Positions 36,321 to 45,176 of a DNA stretch of 64,000 nucleotides are shown here, in pieces; position 1 is the first letter of the stretch; the number at the start of each line of letters is the position of its first letter. The position numbers were made by a program, and so were the translations under genes. The DNA is from Butyrivibrio sp. CB08 (lineage in GTDB: Bacteria > Bacillota > Clostridia > Lachnospirales > Lachnospiraceae), in the NCBI RefSeq assembly GCF_003625485.1, contig NZ_RAIR01000004.1, positions 265,378 to 329,377 on the forward strand. Direction: 5' to 3'. Under the pieces are notes generated by a model. That model saw only the letters and a program-made list of their open reading frames with translations, was not told where the DNA came from and searched no databases.

Positions 36321-37203
36321 AATTCATCATGCTGGTATCACTTCCGCTGTTACCAAAGGCAAGTACCGGATACTGACCTATCTCCCTCTCAATCCAGATG
36401 GTCTTATTGGCATTAAGATTCTTCTGGATAAAGCCGCCGGTAAATACCAGCTCATCGCCATCTGCATATTTAAAGTCCATATTTGAAGATACGTCTTCGT
36501 TTCCTTTTACCTTGACTTCGAACTCTGTACCGATCACATGGGCCGGAGAAACATAGTCACGTATAGGAGAGTTTGCTACGATTGCCCTTGTAGTAGTGCG
36601 CTCTGTTCCGCTTACCACATAGATCGTAAAGTCGTTGTCATAAAGGTACTTGACCACTTCCACCATTGGCAGATAGAAACCGTCAATGTACTTCATGTTA
36701 TTAAAGCTATCTGTTTCCTTCTGGCCAAATTCTACAGCGAAGTCATAGAGCTCTTTTACAGTCATTCCTGCATAGGCCTTGGCAAAGTTTCTTGCAAGTT
36801 CCTCCCCAGCGGTGTAGCCAGGCTTTATTTCTGCAGCTGCTGCCTTCAGGTCGTCAGAGACCCTTTCAGGGTGATCCTCGAGGCAGTAGTTGATGAACAT
36901 CATGGTGTCGTAGTAGGTGTAGTAAGTTTCGCAGGTAAGAGTACCATCCATGTCAAATACAGCAATCCTGTCCTCTACCGGAATGAAGTTTTCGCTGTCC
37001 TTTTTGTTTGTAACCTTTGAAACGTACTCGCATAGGCTCTCTGCGGCTTCCGAGTCAGCAGCCCAGTATTCTGAAAGGGCCTTGCCGCCATTCTTTCCGC
37101 AGCCGCATAAACCTGTGCAACAAAAAAGCAGGGCTATTATCAGCACAGTAGATAACAGCCTGCTCTTATTTTGATCTTTACCTCTTGTAAAATATGTATT
37201 CAT
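36286..37203 (-). CDS. Exported HAD-family phosphatase part of a frameshifted fusion
   Basis: A 305-codon frame. The N-terminus is a signal peptide (LLSTVLIIALLFCCTGLCGCG) with a likely lipobox LCGC, so the protein is surface-bound. The HAD nucleophile motif VFDMDGTLTCE, motif II VVSGTERTT and motif III with FGNSGSDTSMMNYAL are present, a phosphoserine-phosphatase-like set. It stops at TGA 36286-36288 just after a run of five C residues on the minus strand. Dropping one C continues into the 503-codon frame in exact register with the expected HAD C-terminus. The intact protein would be about 795 residues. SD aaggtgagat precedes the ATG. Confidence 0.85.
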   Translation of the reverse strand: MNTYFTRGKDQNKSRLLSTVLIIALLFCCTGLCGCGKNGGKALSEYWAADSEAAESLCEYVSKVTNKKDSENFIPVEDRIAVFDMDGTLTCETYYTYYDTMMFINYCLEDHPERVSDDLKAAAAEIKPGYTAGEELARNFAKAYAGMTVKELYDFAVEFGQKETDSFNNMKYIDGFYLPMVEVVKYLYDNDFTIYVVSGTERTTTRAIVANSPIRDYVSPAHVIGTEFEVKVKGNEDVSSNMDFKYADGDELVFTGGFIQKNLNANKTIWIEREIGQYPVLAFGNSGSDTSMMNYALDKRNPYPL

Positions 37204-37279
37204 ATCTCACCTTCCTGCTTTCTCATAAGAACTAACAATATTCTAACATCTGGAATATGCAGCTTTTCTTAAAAAACTA

Positions 37280-38098
37280 TTAATCCTTGGAAGGTGTTTT
37301 AATAATTAAATTACTTTCTGTTCCGTACACTTCTATCTGGGTAAGAGCCGGGAACGGGCTTGGATCGTCTGCCTTAATGAGATTTCCAAGCCTGATCCAC
37401 TCTATTCCCTTTTTGTTTATGTCAAAGACATGGGGCTCCTGGACCTTTTTGTCCATGTTCACCACCTCAGTTGTTCCGTCAGAGAATTCAAAGGTTCCCT
37501 GAACCCACCAGTTGTCGTGTGGGAAGTCTGCTCTTGTATAAATAACAATCTTGTCAAAGTCTACCTTTCTGCCAAAGTCTATTGTGATCTTGGCATCATC
37601 CTGCCTGTTGATCCCCCAGGACTCATATGGCCACTCGCCGTGAGATAAAGTACAGATGCAGCCATCAATTGCATTTCTTGCTGCAAACACTGCTTCTCCT
37701 CTGGTCTCTACATTGGCACTGGCGTGTGGATATACACCTGAAACCTCATGCTGGTCAAAAGGATTAAGGGCCAGGTTCTTATAGGAATTTATCTCATAGT
37801 CCCTTGCATAACGGATAGTCACTACATGCCTGTTGCCAAAGAAGGCCAGGGGGTTGTAGCTTGTCTTTTTCTCATAGAAGGGAACAGTGTAAAGAACTGT
37901 CTCCTCCTTGATAAGGACGAGCGATGTCTCAATAGCCGCATCAACCTTGACCATGTAGAAGCGCCCAGGCTCAAGGCCTGAAAACTCTATGATGTCGCCC
38001 TTTCTATATTCACCATCCCAAGCAAGGACAGCCTCATCCGTGCCTTCGCTTTCCGCCTTTGGCACGTGGTCCCAGTCATTATAAACTGTAATCTTCAT
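37280..38098 (-). CDS. Discoidin-like (F5/8 type C) domain protein, unknown function
   Basis: A 272-residue protein without signal peptide or membrane helix. The first ~110 residues are beta-rich and unrecognised (FSGLEPGRFYMVKVD). Residues 125-262 look like a discoidin/F5-8C carbohydrate-binding module: ASANVETRGEAVFAARNAIDG, SWGINRQDDAKITIDFGRKVDFDKIVIYTRADFPHDNWW, ending ALTQIEVYG. It is the last gene of the uronate-oligosaccharide operon, 29 bp after DUF2264. Such modules usually act outside the cell, so a cytoplasmic one beside leaderless lyases suggests a role in oligosaccharide handling. The function is unknown. Confidence 0.75.
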   Translation of the reverse strand: MKITVYNDWDHVPKAESEGTDEAVLAWDGEYRKGDIIEFSGLEPGRFYMVKVDAAIETSLVLIKEETVLYTVPFYEKKTSYNPLAFFGNRHVVTIRYARDYEINSYKNLALNPFDQHEVSGVYPHASANVETRGEAVFAARNAIDGCICTLSHGEWPYESWGINRQDDAKITIDFGRKVDFDKIVIYTRADFPHDNWWVQGTFEFSDGTTEVVNMDKKVQEPHVFDINKKGIEWIRLGNLIKADDPSPFPALTQIEVYGTESNLIIKTPSKD

Positions 38099-38127
38099 CT
38101 GTGTATTTCCTTTGTGATAAGTGTTTG

Positions 38128-40167
38128 TTACAGTGTGAGCTTTCCTTCTATTCCATAGAAATCTATGGTCTTTACCATGCCGCTCTTTAAGTGGATCTTA
38201 ACAGGTCCATATCCACCGCAGCACTGAGGGTCTTCGTACTCTATTTTTTCTATTGGGAAAAGCTCATCCTCAGTAAAGTCCTCAAAGGACTCTTTGGTGA
38301 TGGTCTGGGAGATCAAAAAGTATGGATCATATCCGTACTGCTTATCTCTCCTTGTGGTAGCGTAGAGGACAACTGACTTTTCTGAATCAGGGTTGGTTCC
38401 TGTGCTTGCCTTTGAGAGGATGTCTCCCCATCCGTCGAAGATAGTAAAGGCCAGCTGTTTTTCTTTTCCCGTGTGATCTCTTCCCTTTAAGATAACTGCC
38501 TTGGCGCTGCCATTGGTTTTGGTGAGCATCTCGGTTCCATTATCCGGAAAACCAAAGCTTCCAAGGGTAAACTCTATAGGTCTTCTGTACATACGGATCT
38601 TGTCAGCTCTTAAAATTCCGCATGGAACTGCAAAGTCTGCAAGGTCTATGGCTGTTCTCCAGTGGCACTCTGTCTCCATCTCGTACTCAAAGAACTGACG
38701 CCTGTAGAGAACACCGTCCTTCTCACCAGCCCAGAGAGTGGTGTTTCCTCTAAGGATCTGACCATCATCAAGGTACTTTGCCACGTACTGCTGGGATTCC
38801 ACATCCTCAGCTACAGTAGCTTCCCATGGGAACTTGCTGTTAAACACAAGCTTTGAGTAGTTGTTCATTCCGTGGATATCTTTTTTATCCTTGAACACCT
38901 TACCTGTTCTTAGCTCAGTGATTCCGTTGGCTTCGTGGTTAGTGATGCAAAGACCTGGCCCATCAAGGTATGTGACCTTGCTCTCGTTTTTCTGCAGTTT
39001 ATCCCAGGTTCCGTTGTTTTCTTTTGCAGTCCAGAATGGATGATCTGCTGGAAGATGCAGGCACAAAAGGGCTTTCGCAAGCCAGAAGGGTGATTCCGCA
39101 CAGGAATATCCCTGAAGCAGTGGCACGAAAGGTCCGTAGAATCCAAGGGTTGGAACGCCCTTATAAAGGAAATCTTCTCTTGTAAGGAACTGAAGAAGTG
39201 ACCCTGAGCAGATCCTTCTGGCAAGGCCAGGGTCCACAGAGGAGTTCTTCATAAGGAGATTTCCGTCAAATGCACTGGTGGCGGCATTTCTATAGATACC
39301 GCTCCTGCCCCACATATTTGTAAAGCCATCCCTGTCAAAGTAATCAGGGTAGGTCTTCATAAGTTCATTGGAATTTTCTTCAAACCGAGCGGCGATGTAA
39401 GGCTCTTTTTCATAGCCATACCAGTTGTTCCAGATGGCTGTGTACATGTTGAAGGCCCAGCATGAGTAGTAGTCAAAAGAGTGACCGTCTCTATACCAGC
39501 CGTTTCCTGCATAGTAGTGGAGGATGTTCTGGGCGTGATCACGCATGATATCCTCGTCTATGTCGTATCCGTTCATGTGAAGGAAGGCCAGATCAAGCAT
39601 GTTGAAAAGGCGCCAGTTCTGGGGAACGGTATTGGAGTGGCCAAAGTCTGAAAGGAAGGCAGCGATCCTGTCCTTCTCCTCCTGGCTGTAGGTATCCCAG
39701 ATCTCTTCCTGTGAAAGCCACAGACAGATCACAAGAGCCGCTGTTTCCACAGTCTGCTGGAAGGCAGCGAAGTTGTTGCCGCTCTTATCCTGGGCTTTCA
39801 TATCCGTGTAATTTAGTACGTAGTTCTTTTCCCCGGGGGTAACTGCGTAGAGAACCTGCTTCCTGTAGTAGTCTCTTACGCTTATCCCGTTGAGTTCAAG
39901 GTCAGGCTCTATGTGCATGAGAGGCGCTGCGATGAAAAAAGATCTTGCAAGGCCCTCAAAAACTTCAGCCTTAAAGCGCCACTCGGGATCTCCCGGATGA
40001 GGGTAAGTAACCTCTGTCTCATATCTTGGCATGACAACCGGAGCCTCAATACTCTCAAGGTTATCAAAGACTCCTGATAACAGGTACCTGGCAGCTTCGA
40101 TCCAGCTTTCCCTTGTAAGGCCGGTATATGGGCTAAGTTCAAAGTCGGTTTTGGTTGGTTTAAACAT
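38128..40167 (-). CDS. DUF2264 family protein, probable polysaccharide-degradation enzyme
   Basis: About 679 residues, cytoplasmic. The N-terminal half is helical and barrel-like (TGLTRESWIEAARYLLSG, GNNFAAFQQTVETAALVICLWLS, NWRLFNMLDLAFLHMNGYDID, WYRDGHSFDYYSCWAFNMY), matching DUF2264 as I know it; the C-terminal half is beta-rich. DUF2264 proteins often occur with GH88 and lyases, and the toroid-plus-beta layout resembles polysaccharide lyases. The activity is inferred only. I start at 40167 because TTTGGAGAATACAG precedes that ATG; a GTG eight codons earlier is the alternative. It lies 24 bp after the GH88 stop. Confidence 0.8.
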   Translation of the reverse strand: MFKPTKTDFELSPYTGLTRESWIEAARYLLSGVFDNLESIEAPVVMPRYETEVTYPHPGDPEWRFKAEVFEGLARSFFIAAPLMHIEPDLELNGISVRDYYRKQVLYAVTPGEKNYVLNYTDMKAQDKSGNNFAAFQQTVETAALVICLWLSQEEIWDTYSQEEKDRIAAFLSDFGHSNTVPQNWRLFNMLDLAFLHMNGYDIDEDIMRDHAQNILHYYAGNGWYRDGHSFDYYSCWAFNMYTAIWNNWYGYEKEPYIAARFEENSNELMKTYPDYFDRDGFTNMWGRSGIYRNAATSAFDGNLLMKNSSVDPGLARRICSGSLLQFLTREDFLYKGVPTLGFYGPFVPLLQGYSCAESPFWLAKALLCLHLPADHPFWTAKENNGTWDKLQKNESKVTYLDGPGLCITNHEANGITELRTGKVFKDKKDIHGMNNYSKLVFNSKFPWEATVAEDVESQQYVAKYLDDGQILRGNTTLWAGEKDGVLYRRQFFEYEMETECHWRTAIDLADFAVPCGILRADKIRMYRRPIEFTLGSFGFPDNGTEMLTKTNGSAKAVILKGRDHTGKEKQLAFTIFDGWGDILSKASTGTNPDSEKSVVLYATTRRDKQYGYDPYFLISQTITKESFEDFTEDELFPIEKIEYEDPQCCGGYGPVKIHLKSGMVKTIDFYGIEGKLTL

Positions 40168-40191
40168 CTGTATTCTCCAAAGTGAGTTCAC

Positions 40192-41325
40192 TTAAAAAAT
40201 GCAAAGAGCATTGCCTGCAAGCTTCATAACTGCCTCGATGAAATAGTAATCACCATAGATGATGGACATGTTGTGGCCATCTCCGTGGTAGTCCACAGCG
40301 CAGTTATTAAGAAGGTTGTCTGTATCAAGGCCCCAGCTGATGCGCTTTTCATCAAGGGTCTTAAGGAGTTTAATTGCTGCGTCCAGGTACTTATCTCCCC
40401 CTTCATCAAGAAGGAATGAAAGCTCGATAAGGCCTGATGCTGTGATAGCTGCTGCTGTTGAATCCTCAAGATCTACGTCCTTAGGCTGGCGATAGTCTAT
40501 TGGAACAAGATAAGAATCCGGAAGCTCTGAGATAACGTAGTCCGCGATCTTTTTTGAAGTTTCCAGATATTTCTTGTCACCGGTGTAGCGGTAACTGAGG
40601 GCGAATCCGTAAATTCCCCAGCTCTGGCCCCTTGTCCAGGATGAGCCAACACCATACCCCTGTCCTCCAAGGGATTCCTTCATCTTACCTGTCTCAGGAT
40701 CATAAACCACGATGTGATTAACTGAGCCATCTTCCCTTACAAAATCTCTCATGGCTGTGTCAGCATGGGCTACGGCCATCATCTTAAATCTTGGATCAGT
40801 GGTCTCTTCTGATGCCCAGTAGAGAAGTGGAAGATTCATCATGCAGTCGATGATTGCATAGCCTCTTCTGTCCACGTTGTCCCAGTTGTTCCAGGCTCTT
40901 ATGAAGTTACCTGCCATGTTAAAGCGGCCTGCCATGTTGCCTGCTGCCAGCATTGCGCGGTTAAGGGACTTGGGCTCCTTTTCCAGTTTGTATCTGATAA
41001 CTGATGTGGGAAGCCACTTAAAGCCGTTGTCGTGGTCAAGCCCTTCAGTGATCATAAGGTTAGCATCAAGCTTATCCTCAACCTCTATGGCCTGCTGCCT
41101 GAACATCTCATTTCCTGTGAGCTTAAATAGCTGCCACATCTCGCCGCCCCAGAATCCATTGGTCCACCATGTGATCTCGGAAGCAGATTTATCATCAAAT
41201 TTTCCATCTTTAGTTGTGTATGGGATTTTATCAAGATTCCTCTGTGTGACAGGAACCATCTTATCTTCGATCTTTTTAAGAACGTCCCTTACCCACTGTT
41301 GTTCTTCCCCAGTAAGATTTCTCAT
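40192..41325 (-). CDS. Unsaturated glucuronyl hydrolase (GH88)
   Basis: About 377 residues, cytoplasmic. It hydrates the double bond of 4,5-unsaturated uronic acids at the non-reducing end of lyase products, which releases the sugar. Family residues are visible: Asp99 in GLDHDNGFKW and Asp160 in AIIDCMMNLPLLYWA correspond to the two catalytic aspartates of Bacillus UGL. GSSWTRGQSWGIYGFALSYRYTGD is also typical. Start at 41325, with TTGGAGGGTAC directly upstream; the frame is open 32 codons further upstream without support. It has its own candidate promoter in the gap after the lyase gene. Confidence 0.92.
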   Translation of the reverse strand: MRNLTGEEQQWVRDVLKKIEDKMVPVTQRNLDKIPYTTKDGKFDDKSASEITWWTNGFWGGEMWQLFKLTGNEMFRQQAIEVEDKLDANLMITEGLDHDNGFKWLPTSVIRYKLEKEPKSLNRAMLAAGNMAGRFNMAGNFIRAWNNWDNVDRRGYAIIDCMMNLPLLYWASEETTDPRFKMMAVAHADTAMRDFVREDGSVNHIVVYDPETGKMKESLGGQGYGVGSSWTRGQSWGIYGFALSYRYTGDKKYLETSKKIADYVISELPDSYLVPIDYRQPKDVDLEDSTAAAITASGLIELSFLLDEGGDKYLDAAIKLLKTLDEKRISWGLDTDNLLNNCAVDYHGDGHNMSIIYGDYYFIEAVMKLAGNALCIF

Positions 41326-41355
41326 GTACCCTCCAACTTGTATGACTTTATTATC

Positions 41356-41384
41356 ATTATAGGTATAAGTTTCCAGTATATTAA
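41356..41384 (-). promoter_or_regulatory. Possible internal promoter before the GH88 gene
   Basis: Minus strand TTAATA (41379-41384), 17 bp, TATAAT (41356-41361), 31 bp before the GH88 ATG. It would transcribe GH88, DUF2264 and the discoidin-like gene separately from the transporter genes. Confidence 0.45.
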
Positions 41385-41392
41385 TGAAAATC

Positions 41393-41420
41393 TGTGCAAA
41401 TATCTTATCTTTCTTGCACA
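41393..41420. repeat. Inverted repeat after the heparinase-like gene
   Basis: TGTGCAA (41393-41399) and TTGCACA (41414-41420) are perfect inverted 7-mers with a 14-base spacer, directly after the lyase stop codon and upstream of the internal promoter. There is no T run. It may be an operator or an mRNA processing/stability hairpin. Confidence 0.4.
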
Positions 41421-41422
41421 CA

Positions 41423-43306
41423 TTACTGTATTTCGAGCTTTAAGTTTCCTTCTTCGCCCATGGTTATAAGCACCCTGTAAACCTCGTGCTTCCAGCAGAT
41501 CTTAAGCCTCTCATCAAGAACAGGATAGGTCTCAACATTTACTCCAAGAGATCCTTCTATTCTCACTTCCCCAAGGTCTCCAAGCTTTATAATGCTGACC
41601 TGTCCCTCATCTGTCACCTCTGGTTTTTCATAAGTCATAAGGCTCATTACAGACCTAAGGGCTCCCACATAGTTATCAACTACCTGGATTCCCTCTTTTG
41701 GCAAAAGAGCTATCTTCCTCTTGTAGCTCTTTACCCTGGTATCTCCATAGGCAGGAGCAATATCCATCTGAAGACTTCTGCCCTCAAGGTCACAGGTAAC
41801 ACCGTATGCTCCGAATCTTCCGCCGTCTCTTTGCATTACGACGCCCATGTCATAAACATCCATTTCTGGGGCCTTTCCAAGGCTTCCCTTATAGTCTCCA
41901 TCCAGGAATGTTGGCAGATTGTGGAACTGTGACTGCATGGTCCAGATCTCGTAGCGTTTATCTGAAAAGGTCTTTCCGGTGTAAGTCTCAACCCCAAGGT
42001 CAATGATCATGGGTTTTCCATCCTTGTAGACGGTAAAGGAACCAACATCATTATGGTTGTGGGAATCCGCGTTGTTACCGGCTTTTGCCGCAAGAACGTA
42101 TCTTTCATCCCTTGCGATCATAAGGCCCGTGCTGTCAAAAAAGCTGTCCTGTGGGGATATTTCTTTTCCCTCATAGCCAAGCATCTCGTCGTAGTTTAGA
42201 ACCTGAAGCACATGGTAAAAGAGATTTATCTCATCGGTAATAAGTCTCTCAGAGGCTGACCCTTTCGCAAAGTCAGCTGCTGCAAAGGTCTTAAGTGCCT
42301 CGTCCCCTGTGGCCTTTCCAAACAGATACTCTCTTGCTGTGCGCCTTCCACAGATAGGACTGCAGTCAGCGAAGTTAATATAGTAGTCGCCGCAGGCATG
42401 CATTTTGACGATGTAGCTTCCTATATTTCTGATAAGTTCATTCTTGAATATGTCTGTAAAAGAGGTCTCTAAGACGCTGCTCATCACATGAAGAGCACCA
42501 AAGAGGCAGAGTCCAGCATGGGAATAGTACTGGGCGCCTTCGTTGCAGCACCCGTCATCACCGTACTCATCAAGGAAAAAGTCCAGAGAGACAGCCGCTT
42601 TTTCAAGGTAGTAGCGCCTCTCCTCCTGTGTGAAATAAGTCTCTCTTCTTGTTAAAGCCGCGATCAGGATGTTCTGGGTTATCCATGGAGTCCAGTTGCA
42701 CATAGGCTCTTTTCCATTGCCCATCCACCAGAAATGCTCCCTGAAATATGGCTTAAAGATCCTCTCGTTCAATCTCTCATCCACGTACTGAGAGATGTAG
42801 GGACTTATCTTATCAAAAGCGGGCCTTAGCAGATACTCTGCCATGGCCACAAAGGCTCCTGTCTCTGCATCGAACAGGTCGATGACAGGTCTTGATGCGC
42901 TTGGAAGATACTCCTGCACAGCGTCTCTTACGTAGGTGTTGTGGGCAGGAAGGCACCAGGTAGTCTCCTCAAGGATGAGGTAGAGGCCATCCAAGATGTC
43001 ATCCATAAAACGGCCCTTATTTTCCACGCACTCAGCCATAATGAGACCAGCGAGCTTCTTTCTTCTTGGGAAATACTTATCCTCGAAGGGGAGTCTTTCT
43101 CCGGTTTTGCTAAACTGTGTGAAATCAGAGATAAGAAGCTGGGTCCAAGGCGCAAGTAGCGCCTCTTCTCCAGCCTCTATGATGTCTTTTTTAAGAGAGG
43201 AAGAAAGTCCTTCCCATCTTTCTCTATGTGAGATGTCAGGGTATCTGAAAAATGCAGATGCTCCCTTAGTCTCTTTTACATGATCACTAACAATAGTTCT
43301 TTTCAT
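41423..43306 (-). CDS. Heparinase II/III-family polysaccharide lyase (cytoplasmic)
   Basis: A 627-residue protein with an N-terminal alpha/alpha toroid (about 50-370) and a C-terminal heparinase II/III-like beta domain carrying the conserved NADSHNHNDVGSFTVYKDGKPMIIDLGVETYT (about 408-437). The family contains heparin, alginate and other uronate lyases (several PL families); the subfamily cannot be fixed by eye. There is no signal peptide, so it should act on imported oligosaccharides, most likely as an exo-lyase that feeds the GH88 enzyme. It lies 6 bp after the permease gene. WMGNGKEPMCNWTPW is an additional aromatic segment near the likely active cleft. Confidence 0.85.
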   Translation of the reverse strand: MKRTIVSDHVKETKGASAFFRYPDISHRERWEGLSSSLKKDIIEAGEEALLAPWTQLLISDFTQFSKTGERLPFEDKYFPRRKKLAGLIMAECVENKGRFMDDILDGLYLILEETTWCLPAHNTYVRDAVQEYLPSASRPVIDLFDAETGAFVAMAEYLLRPAFDKISPYISQYVDERLNERIFKPYFREHFWWMGNGKEPMCNWTPWITQNILIAALTRRETYFTQEERRYYLEKAAVSLDFFLDEYGDDGCCNEGAQYYSHAGLCLFGALHVMSSVLETSFTDIFKNELIRNIGSYIVKMHACGDYYINFADCSPICGRRTAREYLFGKATGDEALKTFAAADFAKGSASERLITDEINLFYHVLQVLNYDEMLGYEGKEISPQDSFFDSTGLMIARDERYVLAAKAGNNADSHNHNDVGSFTVYKDGKPMIIDLGVETYTGKTFSDKRYEIWTMQSQFHNLPTFLDGDYKGSLGKAPEMDVYDMGVVMQRDGGRFGAYGVTCDLEGRSLQMDIAPAYGDTRVKSYKRKIALLPKEGIQVVDNYVGALRSVMSLMTYEKPEVTDEGQVSIIKLGDLGEVRIEGSLGVNVETYPVLDERLKICWKHEVYRVLITMGEEGNLKLEIQ

Positions 43307-43312
43307 TTAAAG

Positions 43313-44149
43313 TTATCCTTTAACAGCACCGGTTGTGATGCCAGCTACAAAGTACTTCTGAAGTGAGATAAATACGATAAATACTGGTATTAATGATAAC
43401 ACAGATGCTGCCATGATAAGTCCATACTCAGCAGAGTACTGGGATATGAACATCTTAAGTCCGATCTGCAAAGTCTTTTTTGACTCTGTGGTCAGATAGA
43501 TGAGTGGTCCAAGGAAGTCGTTCCAGGTGTTAACGAATGTGAAGATAACCAGTGTTGAAAGAGCTGGCTTGGACATTGGTATCATGATCTTAGCGTAGAT
43601 ACCATACTCTGACATTCCATCGATCCTGGCTGCTTCGCACAATGAATCTGGGATTCCTGCGTAGAACTGTCTCATCAGGAACACACCAAAGGCTGAGAAC
43701 GCCTGAAGGATTATGATCGCCAGATGAGTGTCCGCAAGGCCGAGACCTCTCATGAACATGAACTGAGGAACCATGTAAACCTGCCATGGAACTGCAATAG
43801 TTGCAACGTATGCAAGGAAAAGAATATCTCTTCCCTTGAACTCAAGCTTGGCAAAAGCGTATGCTGCAAAGCTTGATGTAAGGAGCTGCAGGCAGGTAAC
43901 AATAAGTGTCAGCTTGGCAGTGTTTAAAGTAAACTTTGCAAGAGGGATCTTGGTCCAGATGTCCACATAGTTCTGCCATCTTGGAGCTGTTGGGATCCAC
44001 TCAAAAGGTATTACAAATACATCTTTATTGAACTTCAGAGATGCTGATATCATCCACACGAAGGGCACTAACATCATAAGTGCCAGGAGGATAAGCAGCG
44101 CATAGACTATTACTCGTCCTATGGTTCTGTTTGCTTTTTTGCTTTTCAC
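43313..44149 (-). CDS. Carbohydrate ABC transporter permease (MalG/UgpE type)
   Basis: Inner-membrane permease, 278 residues, six membrane helices. The EAA loop that docks the ATPase is EAARIDGMSEYGIYAKIMIPMSKPAL (about 193-218). The N-terminal PFVWMISASLKFNKDVF is typical of CUT1 MalG-type subunits. It pairs with the MalF-type gene 17 bp upstream. No ATP-binding gene is found in the locus, so a shared MsmX-like ATPase elsewhere is likely. The substrate is probably a uronate-containing oligosaccharide, judged by the neighbours. Confidence 0.93.
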   Translation of the reverse strand: MKSKKANRTIGRVIVYALLILLALMMLVPFVWMISASLKFNKDVFVIPFEWIPTAPRWQNYVDIWTKIPLAKFTLNTAKLTLIVTCLQLLTSSFAAYAFAKLEFKGRDILFLAYVATIAVPWQVYMVPQFMFMRGLGLADTHLAIIILQAFSAFGVFLMRQFYAGIPDSLCEAARIDGMSEYGIYAKIMIPMSKPALSTLVIFTFVNTWNDFLGPLIYLTTESKKTLQIGLKMFISQYSAEYGLIMAASVLSLIPVFIVFISLQKYFVAGITTGAVKG

Positions 44150-44166
44150 GTCAAATTCCTCCCAGG

Positions 44167-45090
44167 TTAATCGTTCGCGTAGTTCTTCTCACCCCTGAAC
44201 TGGATGAGTGTGACAACAAGTACTATGGCAAAGAGTACCAGGGCAGATGCTGATGCCTGGCCCAGCTTCCAGTTTCTGAAAGCTTCCTCGTAGATATAGA
44301 AAACAAGTACCATAGCGCTCTTATTTACAACGCCGTTTGATCCGCCTGCCAGCATGTATACGATGTCGTATACCTTAAAGCAGTTGATCGTAAGCATAAT
44401 GGTTACAAAGAAAGTGGTGGGCTTAAGCTGTGGAACAGTGATGTGCATGAACTTCTGCCAGGAGTTTGCTCCGTCAAGAGCTGCTGCCTCGTAGAGGTCT
44501 TCACTTATTCCCTGAAGTCCCGCCAGGTAAATTACCATATAATAACCCATGTTCTTCCATACGGAGAACATGATAATAGTCAACATTACTGTACTTGATG
44601 AAGCAGCCCACTTAAGAGGCGCTACATGAAATACATTCATAAGGACCTGATTGACGATACCGCCTTTTGCAGGGGTAAAGAGCATGTTCCATACAGCTGC
44701 AACTGCAACCAGTGAAGCTACATATGGAAAGAAAGCTACGGTCCTGAAGAAATCTCTTCCTTTTATTTTCTGGTTAAGAAGGATAGCAAGTCCCAGGGCC
44801 ATGATCAGTGTTACCGGCACTGTGAACACGCTATATACGATAGTGTTCTTAAGTGACGCCAAAAATCTGTCGTCCTTAAAGATATTTACAAAATTCTGAA
44901 GTCCCACGAACTTCATTGCATTGCTTCCATCCCACTCTGCAAAGGACATGAGAAGAGCAAGCACTATTGGTCCAAGTGTAAACACCGCAAACCCGATAAA
45001 GTTTGGTGCAATAAAAGAATAGGCCACCAGATTTCTTTTCCTGGCCCTTCTCTTCATATTCTTTTCCATCGCGGTAAGCTCTGCTGCCAT
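44167..45090 (-). CDS. Carbohydrate ABC transporter permease (MalF/UgpA type)
   Basis: Inner-membrane permease, 307 residues, six membrane helices after a basic N-terminus (KNMKRRARKRNLVAYSF). The EAA loop reads EAAALDGANSWQKFMHITVPQL (about 206-227). The start ATG follows GAGGAATTACTA. It is separated from the upstream binding-protein gene by a terminator-like hairpin, a common way to keep permease levels below those of the binding protein. Confidence 0.93.
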   Translation of the reverse strand: MAAELTAMEKNMKRRARKRNLVAYSFIAPNFIGFAVFTLGPIVLALLMSFAEWDGSNAMKFVGLQNFVNIFKDDRFLASLKNTIVYSVFTVPVTLIMALGLAILLNQKIKGRDFFRTVAFFPYVASLVAVAAVWNMLFTPAKGGIVNQVLMNVFHVAPLKWAASSSTVMLTIIMFSVWKNMGYYMVIYLAGLQGISEDLYEAAALDGANSWQKFMHITVPQLKPTTFFVTIMLTINCFKVYDIVYMLAGGSNGVVNKSAMVLVFYIYEEAFRNWKLGQASASALVLFAIVLVVTLIQFRGEKNYAND

Positions 45091-45110
45091 TAGTAATTCC
45101 TCATTTCTAT

Positions 45111-45152
45111 AAAAAGGGCACTTGAAATGTAGTGAATATGTTTCAAGTGCCC
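45111..45152 (-). terminator. Intercistronic attenuating terminator after the binding-protein gene
   Basis: Minus strand GGGCACTTGAAA (45141-45152) pairs with TTTCAAGTGCCC (45116-45127), 13-base loop, then TTTTT. It stands between the solute-binding-protein stop and the first permease start, so part of transcription must read through. Confidence 0.9.
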
Positions 45153-45176
45153 CGTTTTAATCTTTACTTCTTAAGA

